In this document: in pieces, positions 56,653-64,000 of the stretch
Layout: every line of letters begins with the position of its first letter
How positions within the stretch are numbered: the first letter of the stretch is position 1
Source: Brevundimonas naejangsanensis DSM 23858
GTDB taxonomy: Bacteria; Pseudomonadota; Alphaproteobacteria; Caulobacterales; Caulobacteraceae
Assembly (NCBI RefSeq): GCF_000421705.1
Contig: NZ_ATXN01000003.1
Coordinates: forward strand, 5,001-69,000
Direction: 5' to 3'
Length of the DNA stretch: 64,000 nucleotides
Notes under the pieces: model-generated
Told to the model about the DNA's origin: nothing
The model's database searches: none
What the model saw: only the letters and a program-made list of their open reading frames with translations
Translations under genes and position numbers: made by a program

Positions 56653-56690
56653 GGTCTTCCTCTCCAGTATGTTCGGCCTTGATGGGCTCT

Positions 56691-56981
56691 TTAACGATCG
56701 TCCTCGTGGATCGACGACGGATGGCGGCACAGGGCGGTGACCTGGACGTCCATGTAGGGAAACAGCGGCAGGGCGCTGAGAAGGTCGTGCAGCGTCTGGG
56801 CGTCGGCGACGTCGAAGACGCTGACGTTGCTGTAACGGCCGGCCACGCGCCACAGATGACGCCAGATTCCCTGACGCTGCAGATCCTGGGCGCGGGCCTT
56901 TTCCTCGGCCTTCAGCCGGTCGATTTTGGCCGGATCGGCGTCGTGCGGAATGCGCACATCCATCGTGACATGAAACAGCAT
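56691..56981 (-). CDS. catC: Muconolactone delta-isomerase
   Basis: 96 residues, the family length. MLFHVTMDVRIPHD and KAEEKARAQDLQRQGIWRHLW are typical. Converts muconolactone to 3-oxoadipate enol-lactone. Starts 4 bases after catB. Confidence 0.94.
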   Translation of the reverse strand: MLFHVTMDVRIPHDADPAKIDRLKAEEKARAQDLQRQGIWRHLWRVAGRYSNVSVFDVADAQTLHDLLSALPLFPYMDVQVTALCRHPSSIHEDDR

Positions 56982-56985
56982 CGGC

Positions 56986-58167
56986 TTACCCCGCTACCAG
57001 TTTGGGCGTGACGACCGAGGTTCGGGCGCCTCGGTCTCGACGAAGCGCCGCGACGGCGTCCTCGTTCAGTTGAAGGCCGAGGCCCGGCCCGTCCGGCACC
57101 GTCAGACAGCCGTCGGCGTAGTGCAGCGGCTCAGCCAGCAGTTCTTCGGTCAGCAGCAGGGGGGCGAACAGTTCGGTGCCGAACTCGATCTCGGGCAGGG
57201 TGGCGAAAAGCTGGGCTGAGGCGATGGTGCCGACCGGGCCTTCGAGCATGGTGCCGCCGTAAAGGGCCACTCCCGCCGACTGGGCGACGCCCGCCAGCCG
57301 TTTGCACTCGGTCAGGCCGCCCGCCTGGGCGATCTTGAGCGCAAAGACATCGGCCGACTGGCCGCATGCAAGGGCGTAGCCGCTCTCGGGTCCGTGCAAG
57401 GCTTCGTCGGCCATGATGGGGACCAGGCCCATCGCCGTCAGCCGGGCCATGCCCGCTGTCGCATGGGCGCGGATGGGCTGTTCGATCAGGTCGACGCCCG
57501 CCTCGGCCAGCAGGGGCAGGGCGCGTTTGGCGGCGGCCTCGCTCCAGGCCTGATTGACGTCGACGCGGATGCTGGCGCGGTCGCCCAGGGCGCGTTTGAT
57601 GGCTGCGACGTGGGCCACGTCTTCCTGCACCGGCCGCTTGCCGATCTTCAGCTTGAAGGCGGTGTGGCGACCCGAGGCCACCATGCTTTCAGCCTCGGCG
57701 ATGTCCTGAGCGGTGTCGCCGCTGGCCAGGGTCCACAGCACCGGCAGGCGGTCGCGGACGCGTCCGCCCAGAAGCTCGCTGACCGGCACGCCCAGACGCT
57801 TGCCCTGAATGTCCAGCAGGGCGGTCTCGACGGCGTTCTTGGCGAAGCGGTTGTCGATGATCGAGCGGCGCAGGCGCTCCATGATCACCGCCGGGCGGGT
57901 GGAATCGGCGCCGACCAGCATAGGGGCGAAATAGGCGTCGATCGCCAGCTTGATGCCCTCGGGGCTTTCGCCGCCGTAGTTCAGCCCGCCGATGGTGGTG
58001 CCTTCGCCGACGCCCTCGATCCCATCGGCGCAGCGCAGGCGAACCAGAACGATCGTCTGCGACTGCATGGTCGCCACGGAGAGGACATGCGGTCGGATCG
58101 TGGGCACGTCGAGGATGATTGTCTCCACGACCTGAATGGCTGATCCCTGCACCTGTCGTCTCCGCAT
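56986..58167 (-). CDS. catB: Muconate cycloisomerase
   Basis: 393 residues of the enolase superfamily. Catalytic Lys172 and Lys174 (KLKIG), metal ligands Asp203, Glu229 and Asp254, and Lys278. About 12-20 residues longer than usual at the N-terminus, so an inner GTG (VETIIL) might be used. First gene of the cat-pca operon. Its upstream gap contains a 14-bp palindrome. Confidence 0.92.
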   Translation of the reverse strand: MRRRQVQGSAIQVVETIILDVPTIRPHVLSVATMQSQTIVLVRLRCADGIEGVGEGTTIGGLNYGGESPEGIKLAIDAYFAPMLVGADSTRPAVIMERLRRSIIDNRFAKNAVETALLDIQGKRLGVPVSELLGGRVRDRLPVLWTLASGDTAQDIAEAESMVASGRHTAFKLKIGKRPVQEDVAHVAAIKRALGDRASIRVDVNQAWSEAAAKRALPLLAEAGVDLIEQPIRAHATAGMARLTAMGLVPIMADEALHGPESGYALACGQSADVFALKIAQAGGLTECKRLAGVAQSAGVALYGGTMLEGPVGTIASAQLFATLPEIEFGTELFAPLLLTEELLAEPLHYADGCLTVPDGPGLGLQLNEDAVAALRRDRGARTSVVTPKLVAG

Positions 58168-58211
58168 CCTTCAGTGGAGGTCAGCCTAGGGCGCGTCTGT
58201 GATGATCTAAA

Positions 58212-58247
58212 ATGCCGTTTTGTTCGTATTTGATATCAAATCGGCAT
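58212..58247. promoter_or_regulatory. Nested palindrome before catB
   Basis: ATTTGATATCAAAT (58228-58241) is a perfect 14-bp palindrome, with ATGCCG (58212-58217) and CGGCAT (58242-58247) forming an outer inverted repeat. It lies 45-80 bases upstream of the catB start. No regulator gene is adjacent. The form suits a symmetric dimeric repressor (GntR or IclR) more than a LysR site. Confidence 0.5.
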
Positions 58248-58341
58248 CAAATCGAAGGCGAGGCGCCACGCGGCGCCGACCCATGCGCGAGGTTGATATC
58301 GCGATGGGCCGACGTGCGGGCCGCGTGGCGGACCTCCTTGA

Positions 58342-61300
58342 TCAGTGTTCGACATCCTCCGGCTGACGACGTTTCACGGCCCTGGCCGCGAAGGTCGGCA
58401 GCACCAGCAGCGTCAGGGCGGTGGCGCTCAGCAGGCCGCCGATGACCACGGTGGCCAGCGGCTTCTGAACCTCAGCCCCGGCCCCGGTGGCGATGGCCAT
58501 GGGAATGAAGCCGACGATGGCGACCAGGGCCGTGGTCAGCACCGCCCTCAGACGGCTGAAGGCGCCGAACAGGGCGGCGTCGCGCGGCGTCTGCCCTGTC
58601 TGCAACCGCTCGCGGATCGCCTGCATCAGCACCAATCCGTTCAGGGTCGCCACGCCCGACACGGCGATGAATCCGACCGCCGCCGAGACCGAGAAGGGCA
58701 TCCCCCTCAGCAACAGCGACAGCGCTCCGCCGACCAGCGCCAGCGGCACGCAGGCGAACACCAGTCCCGCCTCCGCGAACGACCCCAGCGCCATGAATAG
58801 CAGGATGCCGATCAGGACGAAGACCACGGGAATGACCAGACTCAGACGCTGCTCAGCCCGCTTCAGGTTCTCGAACTGGCCGCCCCATTTGAGCGAATAG
58901 CCTGCGGGCAGGCTGACCTGCTGGTCGACCTGCTTCTGGGCGTCGGCGACGAAGCCGCCCAGATCGCGGCCGCGCACATTGGCCTGAACCACCAAGCGGC
59001 GGCTGCCGTCGTTGCGGCTGATCTGGTTCTGGCCCTCCTTCACCTGAATGCGGGCGACCGAGGACAGGGGAATGGCTGCGCCGCTGGCCGTGGTGACGGG
59101 CAGGGCGTTCAGGGCGGCGGGGTCGTTCCGTTCGGCGTCCGACAGGCGGACCACTACGTCGAAGCGGCGGTCGCCCTCGAAGATCTGACCCGCCTCGGCG
59201 CCGCCGATGGCCGCCGAGACGGCTTCGGACACATCCGCCGCCGACAGGCCGTAGTTGGCGGCGGCGAAGCGGTCGACGCTGACCGTCAGGGTCGGCAGGC
59301 CGGACGCCTGCTCCACCCGCACGTCGGCCGAGCCGGGCGTGTCGCGCAGGGCGTTGGCCACCTGGTCCGCCGTCTTCTGAAGCTGGGCGAAATCGTCGCC
59401 ATAGACCATGACCGCCAGATCGGTACGGACGCCCGAGATCAGCTCGTTGAAGCGCAGTTCGATCGGCTGGCTGAACTCGAAGGCGTTGCCCAGCTGGGTC
59501 GAGGCGGCCTTCTCGATGCGGGCGATCAGCTCTTCCTTCGGCAGGCGCGGATCGGGCCATTCCTTGCATTTCTTCAGCACGATGACGGCGTCGGAGATGT
59601 TGGGCGGCATGGGGTCCACCGCCGCCTCGGCAGTGCCGGTGCGCGAGAAGACGGTTTTCACCTCGGGCTGGGCCTTGATGGTCCGTTCCAGCGCCATCTG
59701 CATGGCGAGGGACTGCTCCAGCGAGGCCGAGGGCACGCGCAGCGCCTGCATGGCGATGTCGCCTTCGTCCAGCGTGGGGATGAACTCGCGCCCCAGCAGG
59801 GTGAAGGCCAGGGCGCCGATCAGCAGGGCGCCGAAGGCCGAGGCCAGCACCGTTTTGGGATGCGAGACGGCGGCGCGGATGACCGGTTCGATCCAGCGGC
59901 GCGCGTGGCGCAGCAGGAAGGTCTCATGCTCCTCGGCCTCGCCGTTCTCGTCGACGTGGACCGTCTTGGGCTCCTTGACCAGCAGGGCCGCCATGGCCGG
60001 GACGAAGGTGAAGGAGAAGATGAAGGCGCCGACCAAAGCCAGCATGACCGTGGCTCCCATGGGAATGAAGGTCTTGCCCTCGACGCCTTCCAGCATCAGC
60101 AGGGGCGTGAAGACCAGAAGGATTATAAGCTGGCCGAAGGCGGCTGGCTTGACCATCTGGCGCGCGGCCGAGGCGGCGACGCCCAGCCGTTCGTTGCGGG
60201 TCAGGACGTGGCCCAGATCGGCGCGCTTCTGGCCCAGACGCAGCAGGGTGTTCTCGACCACTACCACGGCGCCGTCGACCAGCAGGCCGAAGTCCAGCGC
60301 CCCCAGGCTCATCAGGTTTCCGCTGATGCCGAAGCGGTTCATGCCGATGACCGCGAACAGAAAGCTGATCGGGATCATCAGGGCCGTGATCGTCGCAGCG
60401 CGGATGTTCCCCAGCAACAGGAACAGCACGACGATGACCAGCAGGGCGCCTTCGGTCAGGTTCTTGGCCACCGTCTTGATGGTGGAGTTGACCAGGGCGC
60501 TGCGGTTCAGCACCGGCTCGGCGACGATGTCGGGCGGCAGGCTGGCGCTGATCTGCTCTAGTCGTTCGGCGGCGGCCTGGGCCACGGTGCGGCTGTTCTC
60601 GCCCGCCAGCATCAAGGCCGTGCCGATGACCGCCTCATGACCATCGCGGCTGGCCCCGCCCAGACGCGGCGCCTGGCCGATCTCGACCACGGCCACATCG
60701 GCGACGCGCACGACAAGGCCGTTGCGATTGACCACGGGCGCTTGGGCCAGATCCTCGACCGTCTGGGCCAGGGCGTCGGTGCGCACGGTCAGGGCCTCGC
60801 CCGCGCGCTGGATATAGCCCGCGCCCGCTTGCGTGTTGGCGCGATCCAGCGCCTGGATCAGGTCGTTCAGGCTGAGGCCATAGCCGGCCAGCCGCGCCGG
60901 ATCGGGCCGGACGGCGTATTCCTTCACATAGCCGCCGTTGACATCGACGCCCGCCAGACCGGGCGCCGTCCGCATCCGGGGCGCGATGATCCAGTCCTGA
61001 ACGGTGCGCAGGTAGGTGGCTCGCGCCTGCGGCGTATCCAACCGCTCGCCCTCGGGAGTCAGATAGGCGCCGTCGGGTTGCCAGCCGGGACGGCCCGCGC
61101 GCGCTGTCTTTGCGTCGAAGGGCGTCAGATCGACCGTCCACATCAGGACTTCGCCCAGGCCGGTGGTGATGGGCGACAGGGCCGGTTCGACGCCCTCGGG
61201 CAGATTCTCGCGCGCCTGCGCCATCCGTTCGGCCACCTGCTGACGGGCGAAGTAGATGTCGGTGGCGTCGCTGAAGATGACCGTCACCTGGCTGAAGCCG

Positions 61301-61563
61301 TTGCGGGTCAGGGAGCGGGTGCTCTGTATCCCCGGAATGCCCGCCATCGCTGTTTCCAGCGGGTAGGTGACCTGACGCTCCATCTGTTCGGGGGCCAGGG
61401 CCGGGGCCACGGTGTTGATCTGCACCTGTCGGTTGGTGATGTCCGGAACGGCGTCGATCGGCAGTTTGGTCAGCTGGAACAGGCCCCAGGCCGCGACCAG
61501 CGTCGTGGCCAGGATGACGAACCAGCGGAAGCGGACGGACGCCTCAATGATGGCTTTGAACAT
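58342..61563 (-). CDS. czcA: Heavy-metal RND efflux pump
   Basis: 1073 residues, twelve membrane helices and two big periplasmic loops. The helix-4 motif DFGLLVDGAVVVVEN is that of the HME-1/2/3 groups (Zn, Co, Cd, Ni), not of the CusA group. It expels divalent metals from the periplasm by proton antiport. It starts 12 bases after czcB. There is no second pump gene in sight. Confidence 0.93.
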   Translation of the reverse strand: MFKAIIEASVRFRWFVILATTLVAAWGLFQLTKLPIDAVPDITNRQVQINTVAPALAPEQMERQVTYPLETAMAGIPGIQSTRSLTRNGFSQVTVIFSDATDIYFARQQVAERMAQARENLPEGVEPALSPITTGLGEVLMWTVDLTPFDAKTARAGRPGWQPDGAYLTPEGERLDTPQARATYLRTVQDWIIAPRMRTAPGLAGVDVNGGYVKEYAVRPDPARLAGYGLSLNDLIQALDRANTQAGAGYIQRAGEALTVRTDALAQTVEDLAQAPVVNRNGLVVRVADVAVVEIGQAPRLGGASRDGHEAVIGTALMLAGENSRTVAQAAAERLEQISASLPPDIVAEPVLNRSALVNSTIKTVAKNLTEGALLVIVVLFLLLGNIRAATITALMIPISFLFAVIGMNRFGISGNLMSLGALDFGLLVDGAVVVVENTLLRLGQKRADLGHVLTRNERLGVAASAARQMVKPAAFGQLIILLVFTPLLMLEGVEGKTFIPMGATVMLALVGAFIFSFTFVPAMAALLVKEPKTVHVDENGEAEEHETFLLRHARRWIEPVIRAAVSHPKTVLASAFGALLIGALAFTLLGREFIPTLDEGDIAMQALRVPSASLEQSLAMQMALERTIKAQPEVKTVFSRTGTAEAAVDPMPPNISDAVIVLKKCKEWPDPRLPKEELIARIEKAASTQLGNAFEFSQPIELRFNELISGVRTDLAVMVYGDDFAQLQKTADQVANALRDTPGSADVRVEQASGLPTLTVSVDRFAAANYGLSAADVSEAVSAAIGGAEAGQIFEGDRRFDVVVRLSDAERNDPAALNALPVTTASGAAIPLSSVARIQVKEGQNQISRNDGSRRLVVQANVRGRDLGGFVADAQKQVDQQVSLPAGYSLKWGGQFENLKRAEQRLSLVIPVVFVLIGILLFMALGSFAEAGLVFACVPLALVGGALSLLLRGMPFSVSAAVGFIAVSGVATLNGLVLMQAIRERLQTGQTPRDAALFGAFSRLRAVLTTALVAIVGFIPMAIATGAGAEVQKPLATVVIGGLLSATALTLLVLPTFAARAVKRRQPEDVEH

Positions 61564-61575
61564 GATCGCCCTCCC

Positions 61576-62766
61576 TTAGTGGCCGTGCTCGGCTTCGCCC
61601 TTGGCCAGTTCGGCCTTGAGCAGGAAGGCGTTGGCCGCCGCGACCTTTTCGGTCCCGGTCAGGCCGCGAAGGATTTCGGTGGCGCCCCCGGCCTGACGGC
61701 CGGCCAGCACGGGCTGGGCGCGGAAGCCTTGGCCGGTCTGAACGAAGACCACCGTGGCGCCGTCGACCGTCTGCACCGCCTCGGACGGCACGGTCAGGGC
61801 GCCGCCCGACTGGCCTTGTGTGACCACGGCGCCGGTGACGGGCGATCCAGCGGGCGGCAGGCGGTCGCTTTCGGGCCGGGCGCGGATCACGGTCGCGCCG
61901 CTGTCCTGTAATCCGGCGTCGGCGGCGACGCCGGTGACGAGGGCGTCGAACTCGCCTTGCGGTCCCGTGACGCGCACGTGCGAGCCGAGGCGCACCTGGG
62001 CCGCCAGCTGCGGCGGAGCGTTTAAGACCAGCTCGACCCGCGCCGGATTGGTCACTTCGGCCACGACCGCGCCCTGACCGACGAAGCCGCCGGGGCCGAC
62101 CTGAACATTGGTGACGACGCCCGCGATGGGGCTGACGATGCTCATCCGGCCCGAGGCGTTGGGCGAGCCCGCCGCCGTCGCTCGCGCCCGCGCGGCGCGA
62201 GCCATAGCCTCGGCGCTGGCGGCCTGAGCCTGCGAGGCCTCGACCTCCTGACGGGCGACGACGCCCTGATCGGCCAGATTGCGGTTGCGCTGATGCGCCT
62301 GACGCGCGGCGGTGGCGGCGGCCGAGGCTGCGTCGATCTCGGCGCGCAGGGCGGCGCCGTCGCCGCTGATCAGGCTGACCAGAGGCTGGCCCGCGCGGAC
62401 CGCCTGGCCCGGCGCGACCAGCACCCGCTCGACCGTGCCGCCGACCACGGCGCCGACAGCGGCGCGCGCGTCGACCATGGCCTCGACCCGGCCGGACAGG
62501 CGCGTTTCGCCGCCGCCGCCGCGCGAGACGGAGACGACGGAAATGCCCGCCGCCTGAAGCTGTTCGGCGGTCAGTTCGATCACGCCCTCGGGCTTTTCGG
62601 CGGTTTCGCCCGTGGTTTCGCCTTCGGGCTCGGCTTCCTTGACAGCCGCAACGGCGCGGGGCGGGTCATGCCGGACAAGAGACAGCGTCAGCCCGCCGAT
62701 CCCCAGCATGAGAACAGCGGCGATGCCGACGAGCAGGGTTTCTTTCTTCGACAAGGTATTGCGCAT
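61576..62766 (-). CDS. czcB: Periplasmic adaptor of heavy-metal efflux
   Basis: 396 residues: N-terminal membrane anchor (about 10-30), barrel-sandwich hybrid interrupted by a coiled-coil hairpin (about 135-200), beta-barrel and membrane-proximal domain. The C-terminus ends in GEAEHGH, perhaps a metal-binding tail. It joins CzcA to CzcC. Its start overlaps the czcC stop (TGATG at 62764-62768). Confidence 0.9.
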   Translation of the reverse strand: MRNTLSKKETLLVGIAAVLMLGIGGLTLSLVRHDPPRAVAAVKEAEPEGETTGETAEKPEGVIELTAEQLQAAGISVVSVSRGGGGETRLSGRVEAMVDARAAVGAVVGGTVERVLVAPGQAVRAGQPLVSLISGDGAALRAEIDAASAAATAARQAHQRNRNLADQGVVARQEVEASQAQAASAEAMARAARARATAAGSPNASGRMSIVSPIAGVVTNVQVGPGGFVGQGAVVAEVTNPARVELVLNAPPQLAAQVRLGSHVRVTGPQGEFDALVTGVAADAGLQDSGATVIRARPESDRLPPAGSPVTGAVVTQGQSGGALTVPSEAVQTVDGATVVFVQTGQGFRAQPVLAGRQAGGATEILRGLTGTEKVAAANAFLLKAELAKGEAEHGH

Positions 62767-64000
62767 CAGCGACTTCCTTCAAAGGGGAGGCGGCCTTCCA
62801 GGCGCGCCAGGTCGATCTCGGCGCGGACGCGCGCCATGCGGGCGTCGACAGCGGCGGATCGGGCGTTGATCAGAGCCGCGCGTCCGGTGCGCAGCTCCAG
62901 TTGCGAGATGCGTCCCGCCTCTGCGCCGATGCGCGACAGGCGATAGGCCTCCTCGGCCGAGGTCACGCCTGCATCGGCGGCTGACACGCGGCTGGCGGAC
63001 GACGCCAGACGCGCCACCGCGGCGGCCCGGTCGGCTCCGGCGTCCTGACGCGCCTGCATGACCCGCGCTTGGGCAGCCCGGTGTTCGGCGCGGGCCGCGT
63101 CGATGCTCCCCCGGTTGCGGTCGAACAGCGGCAAGGGCAGGCTGAGGCCGAAGGTCAGGGCCGTCTGGTCCTCGGCGCCGAAGCGGGTCACGCCCACGCT
63201 GGCGGTGACATCGGGGCGGCCGTTGATACGCTGGATGTCGATGCGGCGCTCGGCCGCCGTCGCCTCGGCCTCAGCCACGCGCACCGTGGGCGCTTCGCGG
63301 TGGGAAGGGCTTGAGGGCGTCGCTGACGCATCCAGCAGTCCGGCATCGATCGAGGTCGCGGGCGTCGGCAGCATGGCGACGGCGCTCAGCCGGGCGAAGG
63401 CGGCGTCACGCTCGGCTTTGGCCTCGTCCAACGCGGCGCGGGCGGCGGCGGCCTCGCTCTCGGCCTGTATGCCGCGCAGAAGAGGCTCTCGCCCTTCCTC
63501 GACCAGGGCCAGCGCCGCGCGGGCGTCGGCCACGGACAGGCTCAGCGCCTCTTCGGCCAGGGCCGCGCGACGCTGGGCCGCTTCGGCTTCGGCATAGGTC
63601 AGGGCCAGCCGACCGGCCGTATCGATCAGGGCGAGGTCGCGTCTCAGAGACGCCGCGCCTGCATCGGCGCGGGCGGCGTTCACCCTGGCCGGACGTCGAC
63701 CCCACAGTTCAAGATCCTGGCTGAAGGACAGGCTGATATCGCCGCCTCCAAAGCCGTTATAAGGGCCGGACCCAGCGACGTTCTCGGCGCTCAGGTCCAG
63801 ACTGGGGTTGGGGCGGACGCGGGCCTGGCGGACACGCGCCTCGGCGGCGTCGACAAGGGCGGCGGCTTCTGCGGAAGCGGGCGTCTGGTCGAGGCGAGCG
63901 ACAAGCTCGGCATAGGTCGGAGCGGGGTCGGCCCACGACGGGGCGGCCGACGCCGCGCCCAGCAAGACGAGCGCGCAGCCGATCGCGAGGCGCGATCGAC
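62766..64000 (-). CDS. czcC: Outer-membrane channel of heavy-metal efflux (5' end outside)
   Basis: At least 410 residues of a TolC/OprM-like protein with two OEP repeats (for example PNPSLDLSAENVAGSG and LPLPLFDRNRGSIDAARAEH). The frame continues beyond base 64000: codons before the TTG at 63965 read RSRLAIGCALVLLGAAS, clearly a signal peptide, so the start lies just outside the window. First gene of the operon. Confidence 0.88.
   Translation of the reverse strand, partial: RSRLAIGCALVLLGAASAAPSWADPAPTYAELVARLDQTPASAEAAALVDAAEARVRQARVRPNPSLDLSAENVAGSGPYNGFGGGDISLSFSQDLELWGRRPARVNAARADAGAASLRRDLALIDTAGRLALTYAEAEAAQRRAALAEEALSLSVADARAALALVEEGREPLLRGIQAESEAAAARAALDEAKAERDAAFARLSAVAMLPTPATSIDAGLLDASATPSSPSHREAPTVRVAEAEATAAERRIDIQRINGRPDVTASVGVTRFGAEDQTALTFGLSLPLPLFDRNRGSIDAARAEHRAAQARVMQARQDAGADRAAAVARLASSASRVSAADAGVTSAEEAYRLSRIGAEAGRISQLELRTGRAALINARSAAVDARMARVRAEIDLARLEGRLPFEGSR

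Noticed and set aside
55126..56682. 518-codon open frame on the plus strand opposite pcaI and catA
   Set aside because: It is the antisense shadow of well-recognised genes in GC-rich DNA; its translation has Gly/Ala/Arg-rich, low-conservation composition and no family motif.
60637..61911. 424-codon plus-strand frame opposite czcA/czcB
   Set aside because: Antisense to the pump genes, no motif.

Overview
The window looks like chromosome from a GC-rich alphaproteobacterium, most probably a Caulobacterales member such as Brevundimonas. That placement is an inference from the alphaproteobacterial-type 23S/5S/initiator-tRNA tail, the gene content and the base composition; no marker gene was compared with a database.

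Layout. (1) 1-884: 3' end of a 23S rRNA gene, a 5S rRNA gene inside a perfect processing stem, and an initiator tRNA-fMet. (2) 841-5012: a large-serine-recombinase element anchored in that tRNA. The integrase gene ends inside the tRNA anticodon loop. It is divergent from a run of small unknown genes, one of which is a resolvase-fold protein lacking the catalytic residues, and the run ends in a second, truncated serine recombinase fused to the tail of a fosmidomycin-type exporter. (3) 5003-30520: a patchy accessory region with many broken genes (exporter tail, FecI-like sigma factor, MarR regulator, IS3 transposase, rpoD tail). Between them are intact genes: two MFS exporters, an ArsR/flavoprotein pair, a TonB-dependent receptor, an M20 peptidase/GST/Lrp/PLP-lyase group, a paired SMR exporter, WrbA with an outer-membrane channel, OsmC, a serine hydrolase, an HExxH protein, an alpha/beta hydrolase and a LysR/NAD(P)-binding pair. 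(4) 31351-39591: propionate catabolism by the 2-methylcitrate cycle (prpB, prpC and a hotdog thioesterase divergent from acnD-prpF, then a PrpR/RamB-type regulator). (5) 39601-42021: folate-independent methionine synthase mesXD behind a palindromic operator and a cobalamin riboswitch. (6) 42072-45679: MerC-domain protein, a ZnuD-like zinc receptor with a Zur box, and an unknown HTH/methyltransferase pair. (7) 45735-58167: a complete route from phenol to succinyl-CoA and acetyl-CoA (multicomponent phenol hydroxylase K-P, catA, catB, catC, pcaD, pcaI, pcaJ, pcaF) with an outer-membrane channel and one LysR regulator. (8) 58342-64000: a CzcCBA-type heavy-metal efflux operon whose first gene runs off the window.

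How the parts work together. The prp genes turn propionyl-CoA into pyruvate and succinate, and the same 18-bp site (16/18 identical) sits before acnD and before the regulator gene. The mesXD leader would switch the B12-independent enzyme off when cobalamin is plentiful. The phenol cluster sends catechol only into ortho cleavage; no meta-cleavage gene is present. The most unusual part is the recombinase element at the tRNA: an integrase that borrows the tRNA antisense strand for its last codons, a dead resolvase relative, and a chain of genes joined by ATGA overlaps ending in a decapitated second recombinase.
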